A DNA stretch of 64,000 nucleotides, taken from Hyperoplus lanceolatus. Its lineage: Eukaryota; Chordata; Actinopteri; Uranoscopiformes; Ammodytidae. The notes beneath the pieces were generated by a model. That model had not been told where the DNA came from, made no database searches, and worked only from the letters and a program-made list of their open reading frames with translations. The number at the start of each line of letters is the position of its first letter. Within the stretch, counting starts at the first letter, position 1. The stretch covers positions 3,536,001 to 3,600,000 of the forward strand of contig CM049404.1 of the NCBI GenBank assembly GCA_026929865.2, in the 5' to 3' direction. The translations under genes and the position numbers were made by a program. Below are positions 20,747-53,426 of this stretch, one piece after another.

Positions 20747-22782
20747 CCCACCTATAACCTAAACTACTCCAGCCACTTTCACCCTCAGTCACCTTTAAAA
20801 TGGCTAACTCTGGCACTTTATTATTCTTTTTACACATTTTTATTATTCATAATTGGTAGGTTTTTGTTTTATTTTATTTTGATGCCAAAAAACAAAAACA
20901 AAACTCAAATTTCTTTTATGTTTTATACTTGAATCTTTTTAATGTTGCACCATATGTCCAATGTTTGTCTGTTTACCTTTATTATTAATTATTAATAATG
21001 CTGTGAAAACGGCATATTTAACATGGGAGTCAAAGAGAATTTGCTCTGTTTTGAAACCTGCCCTTATACTCGGGTTCACTGCAATTGTTGTCACTTCCGC
21101 ATTGGCTGCTGGTAGAACTGGCTGTGGTTGGGGCTTGGTTCTACACCAATGGGCAGTGTCAGTGAGGATAAAGGGCCCATTCAGCAGAGAAGCACGCACA
21201 GGAGAATTCACAGGCCCAGTCTGCATATTGTTATCTCTCCAACTTGATCATTTACTATTTAATGACAAGCCCTGTGTGTCCTGCCATTGATGTGGCATCA
21301 TAGAAAGTACCCAGCAGGACTTGGGCCTTCATTTTAGGAGCCAGTGTGCCAAACCATTAGCTAAGACGTAGCATATGGAACTACTCAAGCTGTGCTAGGG
21401 TTAGGCTACTCCCCTCTGGAGACCACCTCAACGTGGAGAACTGCAATTACTGAAAAAAAGCAAAAAAAAAAAAAGCATCCAAGCTATGTGGGATAGCGCC
21501 GATTTACTCCATTTGACATATTGACCTCTTGGCATGTGTTTGTGTGTCTTTCATGTGTGTGCAAGAAGTCACGGATCATTAAATAAGATTAAAGTGGATG
21601 CATCTTCTATTGTCTTATTTGAAAGTGTTGATCTTTTTGGGGGATATTCTGTATTTTTCTTATTGCATAGAAATACCAATGAATTGATGTTTATTCCTCC
21701 TTGTTGTCTAAAGATATACTGTATGAAACCATAAAGCACACCTTTGCCCGGGTGACATGTTATTTTATTGCCGTCGGACACAACCGCTTTAGTCAATTTT
21801 GCAGCAGAGCATACTGTATGTCATTTCTGCTGCCATAGATACTGACCTGAGCACCATACTATGTGTATTCATCCACGGTTAAAAATAATCCCCAGCAATT
21901 ACACCATATTACTCTTGTTTCAGTTATGTTCGTGAACCAACTATCAACAACTCTTTTTGGAAAAATAAATATATATATACTGTATACTGCATATATAATT
22001 GACACACGTTGGGGAGGTTTAGAATTGTTTTCTTTTTTTATTCTTTATTTTCCATAGCAATATGTTGTAGACTGGACTTTGCCATTTTTTATCTGTTTCC
22101 GATGTTAGCGGCATTAAAAATGTATTGTTAATGGGGTTGCTTGTGGTGTAGTGGTTAGAGTCTCCCCTTCTACCCCACACCTGGAAGAACCGCTGAAGTT
22201 CTTGGATCACTTATTAGGGATCCATACATGTTTCTGCTGTTTATTACATCTACTGTATTCATCAGAATTCATCAATGTTAAAGTTGTAATATAAGATTGG
22301 GGGGGGGCAGCTCATGGTGTAGTGGTTAGAGTGCCCCCCCCCCATAGAGGCTCTGTCAAACTGTCTAATAAAACCAAAAATGCCAAATAATAATCTTAAA
22401 ATAAAAAGTAAGATGAATTACAGACCCAGTGTTAGTCAGACCATAGCAGCTCCTATGAGCTCATTCAGAGGTTTATAGATGGTCTGAATATGCCAGCACT
22501 ATACCAAGCCAAGTCAGAGCAATCATCAGTCTACCAGGACAGAGACTCCTGGAAGAAGACCATGGCCTTGAATACATATTCCTACCACATTGAAATGTGT
22601 GGCAGAGATATTAACTTTAACAGATGCTGCTTGGTTGGAATAAGGATACATATACATTTCAATCACATGATGCTCTTGGCGTATGCATAAAGTAGCTGCA
22701 GTCATGGCAGCCTGATATTCCTATGAATTATGTCCATATTGGCCTATATTCCACACCCCACTATTCACGTCCCATGCCAATT
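20747..22782. other. intergenic; two tRNA-SINE-like heads
   Basis: No gene is supported. 'tggtgtagtggttagagt' occurs at about 22145 and 22315, the box-A region of a tRNA-derived SINE head. The rest of each SINE is not visible. The remainder is AT-rich with no structure that I recognise. Confidence 0.4.
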
Positions 22783-23304
22783 TTAAAGGTCACATATTAT
22801 GCCAAATGCACTTTTTATATGTGTTCTAACATATACATGGATCCACGGTGTGCCTAGAGACTGCCAAAATATTAAAAAAATAATAATCTCTCCTGTTCTC
22901 ACTCTCCCCCTTACTGAAACCCACACCCCTTCCCCCCAATTTACTCCAGTCAGAATTTTCCCCTTTTCTGACCTCACAAACTGGAAAGCCAGAAGCTTCC
23001 ACTGTGCATGCCACACCCCTATTTCTTATTGGTCCACGGCCCTGACAGACAGAGGACGAGGCGTATCTGGCTTCGCTTCCGGACAGGGGGCGGGGGCAGC
23101 TCAAAGATTGTATATTTACGAGGGGAGCTGCAGCTCTTTTTAAAAAATAGGCCATTGTGAGATTAGCTGAACATCAGCATAGTACAATAAATTATCTGAA
23201 AGTTTTTTTCAGCAAACAATTAAAGAAAAACGTATTAGGGACCACTAAGACCATATAATATGGTGTATAATAGTACCGAAAAGTGTATAATATGGGAGCT
23301 TTAA
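22783..23304. mobile_element. TTAAAGGTCACATATTATGC MITE
   Basis: The left end TTAAAGGTCACATATTATGC and the right end GTATAATATGGGAGCTTTAA are inverted repeats. Its interior is GC-richer, with 'cacccc' words. This end is common in teleosts. Another start of the same type appears at 61688. Confidence 0.7.
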
Positions 23305-24049
23305 GAGCCAATGCAGGAAGTAGCGTGCCTGTTAGGTTTAGGAAGTTGGCATGGTCCGTAGCCGTGACCCTGCTAGACCACTTCTATTTATTTATTTTTA
23401 AATTGCATTTTTCATGCTTCATTACACAATGTGCATGTTTATTTATATCTCATGTGAATGCAAAAGCTTCAGGTGCAAGCCAGAAAGTATTTCATTTTTG
23501 AACTTTTTTGCCCATGTATCTGTAGAGTGAACCATGCTCAAAATAACCAGTTAAGGATGGAGTCAGGGATTCTGGAGAATGCTTGTCGTCAAAAGCCTAG
23601 GCTCTGTAAACTGGTATGCAAACAAAGGGGCCCACAATATCTAGCAACATGCCCATTTACCAACCCTAAGTTGTGTATTGACACTGGGTTTTTATTAGGC
23701 AGTGGAACTTTCAATTAACAAAGTTTCATATTACACGTGGTTCTGCTTAGTCCACCTTCACCAAATGGCTCGTTAAATACAGATCCAGACAATGGTGAGC
23801 AAATGGTGGGATGACCATGGAAACACATGGCAACCTCAGATCTGGGACCAGCTGAGAGCCAGAGACGGTATTTTTTCCACAGTCATCAACAACATAACGG
23901 ATTATGTCATAGTTTGTGAAAGGGATGGTGCTGCACCTCTCCAAATGAGTTTCAGACCAATATTGAAAGTGTTTTGGCATCTTTTGATAGTACAACACCC
24001 CATAAAGACAAGTTAAACTGCATTCTTGCACAACAGCATCCTCTATGCT
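23305..24049. other. intergenic with one dispersed-repeat fragment
   Basis: 23556-23700 carries a copy of the 'ggagtcaggattctggagaa' repeat that also occurs at 40458-40560 ('acatgcccgtttac', 'gtgtattaacac'). Nothing else was recognised. Confidence 0.45.
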
Positions 24050-25251
24050 CAGGGCTGCCAAGTTTCACCAAAAGTTTGGAGTGAGATTTTTCGGCCGAGG
24101 GACCCAAAACCGTGTCCTCTTTCCCACCCAGTCATTTTTGCTAGTGTCCTGCAAGTTTACATATTGTTCATAATAAATCAGAAATAAAAGACAATTGGAA
24201 AATGTGATAAAACATCAAAAATCTTATTAAAATAAACAAATTCATGAATTGCAAATTTGTAGGACAGGTTTTAATTAAGCATTGGGTGTGGACATATTGT
24301 AAGTGGGGGTCTGGGGTTCCCCCCCAGAACATTTTGAGCATTAAACACTTAATTTCCTGCATTCTGGTGAATTTTTATGAAGCAATGTGTGCCTTTTCTG
24401 CATTCATTTTTATGTAAAGTAAAAGAGAACATTCACAGTTTCGCTGACACAAATTTAATTGAATAGCCTACAATGCATGTGTAGTGCTTTCAAATATCTC
24501 CTGTAGCCTATTGTTAAAACATTTGGTTAAACTGTAATAAAGGTAATTATTCTATATGTATTCAACATTGTATGGGTTATCCAATTATCCAATTTCAATT
24601 CACCATTATTATATTAAATCTATGACACTTGATGTCTTCTCAGAACATATTTTTCCCACAGTAACCTCTAAGCTTAGTTACTCAATACATTCATTCAATT
24701 AATGTTGACAACATTTTAGAACAAAAATGTGTTGGTGTGTCAACCAGCCCAATAACATAATGCAAAACAAGCTTGAATATATCAAGTGAAGTGACTGATT
24801 TGAATTAAGGTGTTCTCACCTCTTTGTTCATTTAATACCGGCGTCCTTGTTGTCATTAATTTTCCATATAATTTGAACAAAGGGCGGGACTGGGAGACGG
24901 CGGGCTTTTATTAGTTTTGTAGTGTAACGCAGGGGGGCGTGGCCGTGGTGGTTTGCCAAATGGCTGCTGCGGCTACGGGCTGCACACGGCCATGGATATT
25001 GTCCATGCCATGGACCTATAAAGAAACCGCGCACGTGCAGAAAGCATGAAAGAAAGAGGATGTCACGGAACTCAGTCCGTTTAGCTTTTCAAAATAAGAC
25101 TTTCAAAGTAAAAGTACCAAAAAAATATAAATATATTACGGGGATTCATTTCTCTGCGTGAGAAATTGGAAATGTGGCGTGTGAGCGTGTGAACTGGTTG
25201 ATAGGCCTATGCGTGTGTCTCACGGCCAAAGCGTGAGACTTGGCCGCTCTG
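24050..25251. mobile_element. hAT-like element with CAGGGCTGCCAAG ends
   Basis: The left end CAGGGCTGCCAAGT and the right end acttggccgctctg are inverted repeats. CTATGCT lies at 24043-24049 and 25252-25258 as a direct duplication of at least 7 bp. A G/C-rich block at 24300-24330 resembles, inverted, 3076-3105 in the first hAT-like element. No transposase frame was seen. Confidence 0.7.
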
Positions 25252-25345
25252 CTATGCTGTTTGCTTCATTTCTTAAGCTGCAACATTTAACATGTACCGT
25301 TATACCCATAACAGCTGCTGAAAGTAAATGAGTGCTCACACACGC

Positions 25346-25820
25346 ACCAGGCCCCCAGGATGCTGCCTTCTCCGAGCAGCCAGCATGGACATGTGGCCAA
25401 CCCATTGGTATTGCATGGTAAGGGGTGGAGCTTATTTTCATGCGGCCCGTAGGCAGATGTCCCTGTCCACACAGTACAAGCGGCGAACAAGATTGTGTCT
25501 CTGCACATTTTTTCTGGATATCAATTATAGGCTCATACTTATCTTTAGACCATATACTATTAAAATGTAAGTTTTCTCATTTCAAAACGCCACCTCAAGC
25601 GTTTTATTAGCCCAACGGCTTTTAACGGCTTTCAGTTGGTTTTCGCCAGGCTAGATGCTACAGAACGAGACACCCGCCTCCAGTCCGCTACGCTTGCCGC
25701 CCTCTTTCTTGATAGGTCCATAATGCCACTACGTCTATGCTACGTCATGCTTTGGGCCGTATGGAATTTCCGGATTATACTTCCTTGTTGCTTCTCTGCG
25801 CCTATGAGCAGCTTTCATAG
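25346..25820 (+). repeat. duplicated ~475-bp block, copy A
   Basis: Near-identical and in the same orientation to 30875-31354, from 'accaggcccccaggatg' to 'gcagctttcatag'. Differences are a few substitutions and a short insertion at about 31060 in copy B. The flanks differ. Confidence 0.85.
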
Positions 25821-26546
25821 GAATGAATGGGCGCCATGTTTCAATACGGTGTCCATTTCTTTATATGTCCATGACACGCACGCACCCAGCACTGATCCAA
25901 GTGAGTTTCATGCAGCAAGGAATTTCTGACTTCAACTGATTTCAGTATGAGCATATGACATACACATACAAAGGCTGGGTTTATACAGCCCATGTAACGT
26001 TTATATTGGCAGAATCATTTGGTCTCATTGATGTTGCAGAGATTAGTAGCTTTGCATGCGTTTAGAACACACATAGTCATTACACAGTGGACATTAAAGT
26101 ACAGGCCAGGCTGTGTTCATGTCATGGGGTTTCTGTGGGATTTTTTTCTTCTGGTTCTCACTTTAGAATCAAAGGCTTGGAGGGTTGATTGAGGGAGGGT
26201 CACTTTCACGTCTTGTTTTCATCAGTGGGTGGATTGTGTATCCCTTTGAGACTGGACATATGATTAGGAGCTGCACAAAAAAAGTGATTTGGACTTGCTT
26301 TGTGATCAAATGACATCAGACTCAGGGACACTTTCCAACTTTAATCACTGCTTCTCAAATGTATCTATTTATACTCAGTCTGCACATTGTCAGGCCCTTA
26401 TATTAAGAACATTTTCAATGCCTTTAATTTACTGTATATTGCACATATTGTCAATAATGTTCTCATTTTCAATTGATTTACATTGCTATGCTGTTTGGCT
26501 TTGCCTCACCTTTTCACTATCTTGAATGTTTAAATGTACAGTATAT
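25821..26546. other. intergenic, nothing recognised
   Basis: No gene, RNA or element ends were seen. Confidence 0.45.
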
Positions 26547-26548
26547 AT

Positions 26549-26765
26549 ACAGCTCCGGAAAAAAAAAAATCTTAAATCTTCATCTCTATTACTTTCATTA
26601 CTTAATAAAAATGTTCTTAATGCCAAAAAATGATTGGAATATGGTAGAAATGTTGTCAGTAGTTTATATTATAAAACCAAAAATGTTCATTCTATTCAAA
26701 CTATAAATAGTAAAACGAGAGACATTGAACATTTAGAGTGGTCTCTTAATTTTTTCCAGAGCTGT
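26549..26765. mobile_element. Tc1/mariner-like MITE
   Basis: The ends ACAGCTCCGGAAAAAA and 'ttttttccagagctgt' are inverted repeats of a form I recognise from teleost Tc1-type elements. The left flank has the TA dinucleotide. The interior is A/T-rich and too short for a transposase. Confidence 0.6.
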
Positions 26766-26965
26766 GTGTTATTTTATCATTTTGTACTTATTGCAAATTG
26801 GGTCGGAGAGAAACGTACTTTGACGTTTTCAATATATATATATTCAGAAGTTGACAATAGAGTTGACTTGACTTGAGCATGCATGTTGATCGAGAAGCAT
26901 GGTCAGCAGACCAGTGCGGTATCATGAATAAACTGTGCTCTTCTGGCTTTTTCATAAATATGACC

Positions 26966-27407
26966 TTAAAGGTTCAGTAAGTGGAATGGTCAGTTTAGCT
27001 AACTTCCTGTCAGTACCTGCAGTTAGCAGTCCCCTCCCTTGTCCCCACGTCACCACATTAATGTCTTCAAGCAGCGAGTTATCTAGCATCATCGCAGATC
27101 CATACGTGAGATAAAACATGATAAAAACCATCAAAACAGACATTGGGAAGAATTTTTACCTGCTCCGCCATCTGTCGCTCTCTGCGCGTGCACCGGCAGT
27201 GAGACGGGTGCTGGTTTGTAGCGTTCTCTCTTCTGATTGGTTATCAGTAATGGGATCCCCGAAAAGTTTATTTGCCGATTACATGTAGAGCGAGTGACTG
27301 AGAGATTGGCTTTATGAAACGTGCACACTATATAAGTGATCACTGTATGAATAAAGAGCGATTTAACACTTGTATTAACATAAATAAATCGCTTTCTTCA
27401 CCTTTAA
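26966..27407. mobile_element. TTAAAGGT-ended MITE, full copy
   Basis: The ends TTAAAGGTTCAGTAAGTGG and 'ttcttcacctttaa' are inverted repeats. Partial copies lie inverted at 9260-9400 (one end) and 38758-40206 (the other end). Confidence 0.65.
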
Positions 27408-28173
27408 TTGCCATTCATTTGTCTGAAACAAGCTGATACAGGTGGTTGTGGTCTGGTCCTTACAAGGCTTATGATTCAAATCTTTTTCCGAGACTAAAAA
27501 AAGTGACTCATGCTTGCATGTCCAGGAAACTGTCTCTGCCTAGGTCTTGTAAGCCTGTCTCCTGACTGGAAATACTGTGGGTTCTGCTTAATTTTACATT
27601 GTTACGCACTTTGTCACAGTGTCAAGAAAGGTGCTGCTATATAAATCAATAATTGCAAAAATGTAAACGTCTCTTTGCGTTGTGAGAGACATGTTGTCTC
27701 AGTCAGGGCGTATAATGTTGTCTTTCAGTTTTAATAGGTGGATGTCTCTCAAGACTAGACCAGTTCTTAGCTCATCCCAGCACCACAAACAGAAAACCAC
27801 ATGAGATTAAAGGATGGTGATCAAGTTAACCACTAACTACAGGTCAGACGGAAAACTGCAAACGCTTCATTTTGAGACCTTCCACTTTGGTTTTGTTCAC
27901 CTGCCATCACTGCAACCGAATCAAAAAAAATCACAAGCTACACACTTTGATTTTATCATGTAAATTTCTTGTGGATGTGTTGATTTTGACCTTTTTCACC
28001 CCCTTGGTTGATAAGTGCCCAAAAGTGTTAAAGAGGCACTAAAAACTATGGCAGCCGGTCGAGCCGAACTTGTTAAAATTTCCGGGTTTTCTCTGTCACG
28101 CTCGGGTCGTTTCTGTCATGTTTCCATGTATGGTAATCAGGGCTGTACGCTTATTTTTTTAGGTGGTAGCACT

Positions 28174-29877
28174 CAGTGGTGTAGTGGGGGGTATACGCAG
28201 GTATACGGCGTATACCCACTTATTTTTCAGGCGACATTGCGTATACCCACTTCTAACGGCCGCGACTGCGGTCCACCTCCATTCGTTTACACTCTTAACA
28301 ATGTGTGTGTAGCCTACTTGTTGCCACTCGTCCCGTTTTTCCCGAAATTGTTCTCTTTTTTTCACCAGCTGTCCCGGTAAAAGAAAAATCTCTCCCGGGA
28401 CACAATTTGTCCCGTTTTTTGCGGAAAATGCCAGAACCTCATTTGATTTCCTTCGTTCAGTAGTTAAAGCCGTTTCACACAGGCCGAGGCGTTTGTTTCG
28501 CCCACAAATGCATTCTCAATGGAGAGCCGAGCGGGCAGAGAGAAGGCGCAGCGTTTCGTCAGGCGGCACGTAGTCTCGCAAAGCCAGACCAAACTACAGC
28601 AAGTAGTATGGTCTGGAAGCACTCCGTTTAGAGCCGTCTATTCGGGGGGAAACTGGGCTGGCCTGTTTTTATTTATTCAAACCAATCACAATCATCTACG
28701 GCGGGGCTAACCCCGGGAAGCAGCCAATGGAGGCGTAGCGTTGTTTGCCGACGCCAGCGCTTAATAGACGCTGGCGGGAGTGGTCAAGCCAGACTAGGCG
28801 GCACGACAAGCGTGCAGGGGCGGTCTTAACGATATCGGGGCCCGTTTCAAGACCCTGTGAGGGCCCCCCACTTTTTTTTTTCTATGAATAATGTTTGTGC
28901 ATGCTCCTCGCAAAAATAAAAAAAGATTGTGGAAACCAGTTGGTTCATAGACGGATTATGAGATTTAGAGTAAAATGCATCAATCTGAAATTTAGATTTA
29001 GATCAAATCTTGAGCTGCAGAAGGAACATTATTTTTCTTAAACAGGCAGCACTCTTTACTCTGCAACTGTAAAAACATTTCAGAAGATTGGTCTGCAGAC
29101 CCATGTTATATGATGGAGGGGCCCATTGCAACAGATACAGGGTGGAAAGCTACTTTTTATGAACAGTATAGAATTTACACGTATCAAGCTTATTCCTGTA
29201 TGTGTGTGGGGCCCTTATGAAGCCCATAAGACATAACTAATAATGCTTTTGTTTTGCACTTGCTTTTCTATTTTTCACCTGCTAGGGGCCATGATGATTT
29301 ATTTCCTATTCCTTTTTGGACCCGAGGCTGTTATTGACATGAGTGACTGAGCTCTTTGACAATGCGACATTTAAAGTTACTATCAGTATCTCTGGCTTAG
29401 GGCCCCCCTGAGCCCTTGGGCCCCTAGGCCTGGTTGCATGCAGTTTTCTTCTCAAATTGTACCAGATTGATGAATCTTACTTTAAAAGGTTGCATTTTTT
29501 TCTTCCGGGGGAGCATTCCCCCGGACCCCCCTAGAAGGTCCAGGGTCCCCACCTCAGTCTCCCTATTTAGCCTATTGTGCAAACAGTGATGGTCCAGCAG
29601 ACCGTAGCGGCAGTCAGCTGTCAGGACAGTGAACGCCCCCCCCCCCCCCCCCACACACTCGCATTAATGGCTGTAAATGGAGCGGACACGGAGGCTAAAC
29701 ATATAGCCGTTCTGCTCTCTATATCTTATATTCATGCATTAGGTCTGTGTTGGACCACTACTCGCGAGGGGCTGTGTGAGGCAGCGCAATTATGGGAAAT
29801 ATAGGACCGGCAAAAGCGGATGCGCGCGCAGTACAACTTAGAGTATACCCACTTCTCCAGGCACCACTACACCACTG
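28174..29877. mobile_element. hAT-like element with GTAGCACT duplication
   Basis: The ends CAGTGGTGTAGTGG and CCACTACACCACTG (with a short insertion) are inverted repeats. The perfect duplication GTAGCACT lies at 28166-28173 and 29878-29885. 'gtatacccactt' words lie inside both ends. It contains a G/C-rich stretch at 29500-29560 and a C14 run at about 29637-29651. Confidence 0.85.
28571..28796. mobile_element. 226-bp MITE with 9-bp duplication (MULE-like)
   Basis: The ends TAGTCTCGCAAAGCCAGACC and 'ggtcaagccagacta' are inverted repeats. The perfect 9-bp duplication GGCGGCACG lies at 28562-28570 and 28797-28805. The TAGNCTGGC end and the 9-bp duplication are shared with 57076-57686. Confidence 0.8.
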
Positions 29878-30874
29878 GTAGCACTGGTGCTAGCAAGCAA
29901 AAAAATTCAGTAGCACAAAAATAAATTTGGTAGCACACAAAGTATGATCGAAAACTTGCATAACCTTAACCCTTGCATTTCGCTCTAATTACCTTTGAGC
30001 ATGTTAGCTTGGTCTCATTTGAGATTCTCAATTAATATTATATCCTAGTGTGTGCAGTAATAATTATAGAAGAATGAATAGGGGTGCACTGATTGCAATT
30101 TAGACAAAATAATCTAACCTGCCAATTGCAATTTTTTGCTGATTCAGAATTATTATTATTATAATGTCCTTCTATTAATTAAAACCAAACTTTAAAACAT
30201 TAAACATAGCCTATTAAATAAATAAGTACACATATTGGTACAATTTAGGATAAATTAAATAGGTTGTTGTGAATGTGTTGGGAGTAGCTTTTCAGTGGCT
30301 TATTTAAAACAGTTTAAATAGACTAGGCTACTGTTGACTGCTCTCTGCAGCTGAAGGAGTTGCCTTTCAAGCTAGAAAAAAGCGCCGTCTCCTTACGGTT
30401 ATTACCGTTTGGTGAAGTGTTTATACCTAGAATCGCTGCACGAGCATGGATCCCGAGGACACATATCTTTCACCAGCCAAAGTGGAGGGTGGACACAATA
30501 ACTTACTTGCCTAAGTCTAGATTTACCCCCATTTGGAGAGTGTTAATGTAGAGCACTCTAAGCAGTGTTGTGCATCTCTCCTCTGTGTTTCAAAGACAGC
30601 CTCTCCTCATTAGCAGCCTGTCGCACGAGTGCGATTGGACTTGTATTCATCATCGCACGTGATCAATTTCAGTAGCAAATGCGATCAAAACTGTTGCACT
30701 GTACAGCCCTGATGGTAATGCTGCCGCTCAGGCAAGCTCCGGCTGCATGCCCCCACCTTCCTGGAAGTTTCCTGAAATTTCCCGCTACTGGAAGGAAGGT
30801 AACCAATCACAACGGAGTGGGGTTTGCAGCAGGGGGGGAGGGGCGGAGAAGCTCAAAGCAGTGTGTAGAGAGAG

Positions 30875-31354
30875 ACCAGGCCCCCAGGATGCTGCCTTCT
30901 CCGAGCAGCCAGCATGGACATGTGGCCAACCCATTGGTGTTACATGGTGAGGGGTGGAGCTTATTTTCATGCGGCCCGTAGGCAGATGTCCCTGTCCACA
31001 CAGTACAAGCAGCGAACAAGATTGTGTCTCTGCACATTTTTTCTGGATATCAATCATAAATCATAATCATACTTATCTTTAGACCATATACTATTAAAAT
31101 GTAAGTTTTCTCATTTCAAAACACCACCTCAAGCATTTTATTAGCCCAACGGCTTTTAACGGCTTTCAGTTTGTTTTCGCCAGGCTAGATGCTACAGAAC
31201 GAGACACCCGCCTCCAGTACGCTACGCTTGCCGCCCTCTTTCTTGATAGGTCCATAATGCCGCTACGTCTATGCTACGTCATGCTTTGGGCCGTATGGAA
31301 TTTCCGGATTATGCTTCCTTGTTGCTTCTCTGCGCCTATGAGCAGCTTTCATAG
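30875..31354 (+). repeat. duplicated ~480-bp block, copy B
   Basis: Counterpart of 25346-25820. See that entry. Confidence 0.85.
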
Positions 31355-31510
31355 CTTCCATGAGAGAGACTGCTGTGCTGGCTAGGGTAAGAGGAAGAGT
31401 GTCCCGAACATCTACATAGTTTTTTGTGATGTGATTCGTGTCAGGTTGCTCTATAGCAGTTTTTAACAAGAAATTAAGACCAGAAAAGTAGTATAATAGG
31501 ATCTCTTTAA

Positions 31511-32999
31511 AGATGGCAGACAACTCAGAAGATATAGTTTGTTAGTTGAAAGGCATCAATTCTTTAGGAGGTATAAGATTTATTATATTCATATTCTATG
31601 TAACACATGAACAGGATGCTTAGAAAGAAAAGGGTGGTATTTTCTGTTAACAAAACCCTACAGAAGAACATTATTTTAAAACAGTGATACTGAAAAAGAA
31701 ACATTTATTAGTTGGGTGTACATGTTCATGTCACATCCAGATCAATGTAAGGCAGCTTTTTGAAATGTTAATGGTACAGTATACAGCAGTGGTTTACAGT
31801 CTTCGTCCTGCCGAAGACCAAAATAGATCTATAACCTGCATGTTTATAGTTTCACAAATACAGGCACTTTAGTATTTTTTTTTTTATATATATTTCTTAG
31901 AAAGACTTGACTGGCAAATTCATGCAATGCAACCTATAGCCCTATTGTGATTGGTTACCTGGAGTTGAAAAGTCAAAACTTTACAGTGAAAAGAAAAATG
32001 GTTTGGGGAATAGTTAATACAGAGACATGAGCACATTTATTGGTTACTAAAGTTTGGCACTGACTGTTGTAATGATGTGTAGATATGGCAGTGTGAATGT
32101 TTAGGCTGCTCACATGCTGACATGGCACTTCCCAGTGGCACAGTTACTGCCATCACTTTAGATATAGATTTAGGACTATATATATATATTTTTTAATAAT
32201 TCCATTTTGTCTTTATTTTCTGGAGCAGGGCAGCATATCATAGTGCAGCTACAGAATACGACAATTTACATGCAGAACAAAAGACCAACATTCAAATGGT
32301 CTGTCCTTCAGAAGGGTATTTTGGTTCTAGTAGGAAACATTTAAAATGATCTCATATGATGATGGTTCACAAAGAGATTGAATAAAGAAAAAAAAGAAAA
32401 AATAAACGGTGTCAGTTAGGCTACTGCAGCCATTTCCGTGACACAACAGAATAACTTTTCTACCTTTTCTTAACTTAAGTTCAAAAAATAAAACTTTGAC
32501 TGGGTATTTGACTTATGTTTGAGTAGCCAATCTGCTATTCTAAATCCAATTAGTGTCCATATTGTGTATTTATGTGTTCTTTCTTCCTCTTGGGGTAAAT
32601 GTTTTATTAGTCTAGAAGTTTAAAGTCAAGTCTCTCGAATTGTTCTGCGTTATTTACACAAATGTTTTGCATAACGCGTTTTACTGCTTAAGCTGTCAAT
32701 TGTTGCTTGATATGACTCTTGTCATGAGACAAGACACGCTGTATTCACGTCGTGGAAATCTCCGAACGACTTTTAATGTTGCCTTCAAGTGCTACTCCTG
32801 AGCCCGTGCTTCTCAGATTCGAAAATAAAGTAGGCGCTTGGAAACTTTTGATCATGAGGCTTACACCGTAATTTCCAAACCAAAAACACAAGACACATCT
32901 TGCGTGTACTATATGCTATAATTACCCCTGAGATATCGCGGAAAATCCGACTTTCGTAATCTAAAGATATTATAATTCCCGGCATCCCGTGAAGGCGCC
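31511..32999. other. gene-upstream region, nothing recognised
   Basis: AT-rich with no transposon ends that I can define. It lies immediately upstream of the sulfotransferase promoter and may hold enhancers, but no specific site stands out. Confidence 0.4.
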
Positions 33000-33120
33000 A
33001 CAGATTCTATATGAAGCGGGCGGAGGGCGCGCTAGAGGGGTGGGTGTGACGTCATGGCATGGTGCCCCGTCCATGTTTGGCGGAGGGAAGAAGTTTGTTG
33101 CTTCGACAAACTCCAGACAG
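33000..33120 (+). promoter_or_regulatory. probable chst13 core promoter with CRE and GC box
   Basis: A short GC-rich block about 410-530 bp upstream of the start codon contains a GC box (GGGCGG at 33018-33023) and a perfect palindromic cAMP-response element TGACGTCA at 33047-33054. The surrounding sequence is AT-rich. No TATA box is convincing, so initiation would be CpG-type. The position fits a vertebrate first-exon promoter, but the transcription start is not visible. Confidence 0.5.
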
Positions 33121-33471
33121 CAGTGTTTTGGGCAACAACCAGAGAGCTAAGGAGAAGCTAAACTGTCTATTTATTACTTCTAATTTAGCTTGTTGGCTTG
33201 TCATATCTACGTAACTTTATTTTAAGCTTTATTTAAGGCGACTTTGCCTAATTCTTCATCATTTTTATGTTAATGTTAGGCTACTGGCAAAGAGTAGATA
33301 GAGCGAGCTGTTCTGGATGTATGTCCCATTACAATTAAGTGCAGACGTTAATTACTGTCGTCGGACCGCCCAAGTAACATAACTCCTGGATGTGCTGTCT
33401 CTTTTTATTTTATATTTTGTAGCCTAGTAACAGGCTCTTAACTCTTCGGAGAGTCTAAACTCTTTTCTCGT

Positions 33472-33530
33472 ATGAACCGTGTCGAGGCAGCGAGGGCTCG
33501 GGGGCTCCGCCAGCACAGCGGGGCTTCAGG

Positions 33531-33534
<4 letters not shown>
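33472..33534 (+). other. upstream ORF overlapping the chst13 start
   Basis: ATG at 33472 opens 20 codons (MNRVEAARARGLRQHSGASG) ending in TGA at 33532-33534. The main start ATG is 33531-33533, so stop and start overlap as ATGA. A possible leader splice acceptor (tattttgtag, AG at 33420-33421) lies upstream, so the ORF would remain in the mature leader either way. An earlier short ORF begins near 33268 and would apply only if the leader is unspliced. Confidence 0.6.

Positions 33535-53426
<19,892 letters not shown>

Larger units (their letters stand above)
28138..30711. mobile_element. hAT-like element with ATGGTAAT duplication
   Basis: The ends CAGGGCTGTACGC and GTACAGCCCTG are inverted repeats. 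The perfect duplication ATGGTAAT lies at 28130-28137 and 30712-30719. It is interrupted 36 bp from its left end by the next element. Confidence 0.85.
28028..31510. mobile_element. TTAAAGAGGCAC-ended element, outer layer of a nest
   Basis: The left end TTAAAGAGGCACTAAAAAC and the right end ggatctctttaa are imperfect inverted repeats. Three further elements are nested within it. Duplicated block B (30875-31354) also lies inside. Confidence 0.5.

Noticed and set aside
31684-33000. Possible additional gene upstream of chst13
   Set aside because: Only short open frames in AT-rich sequence, with no splice pattern or domain.
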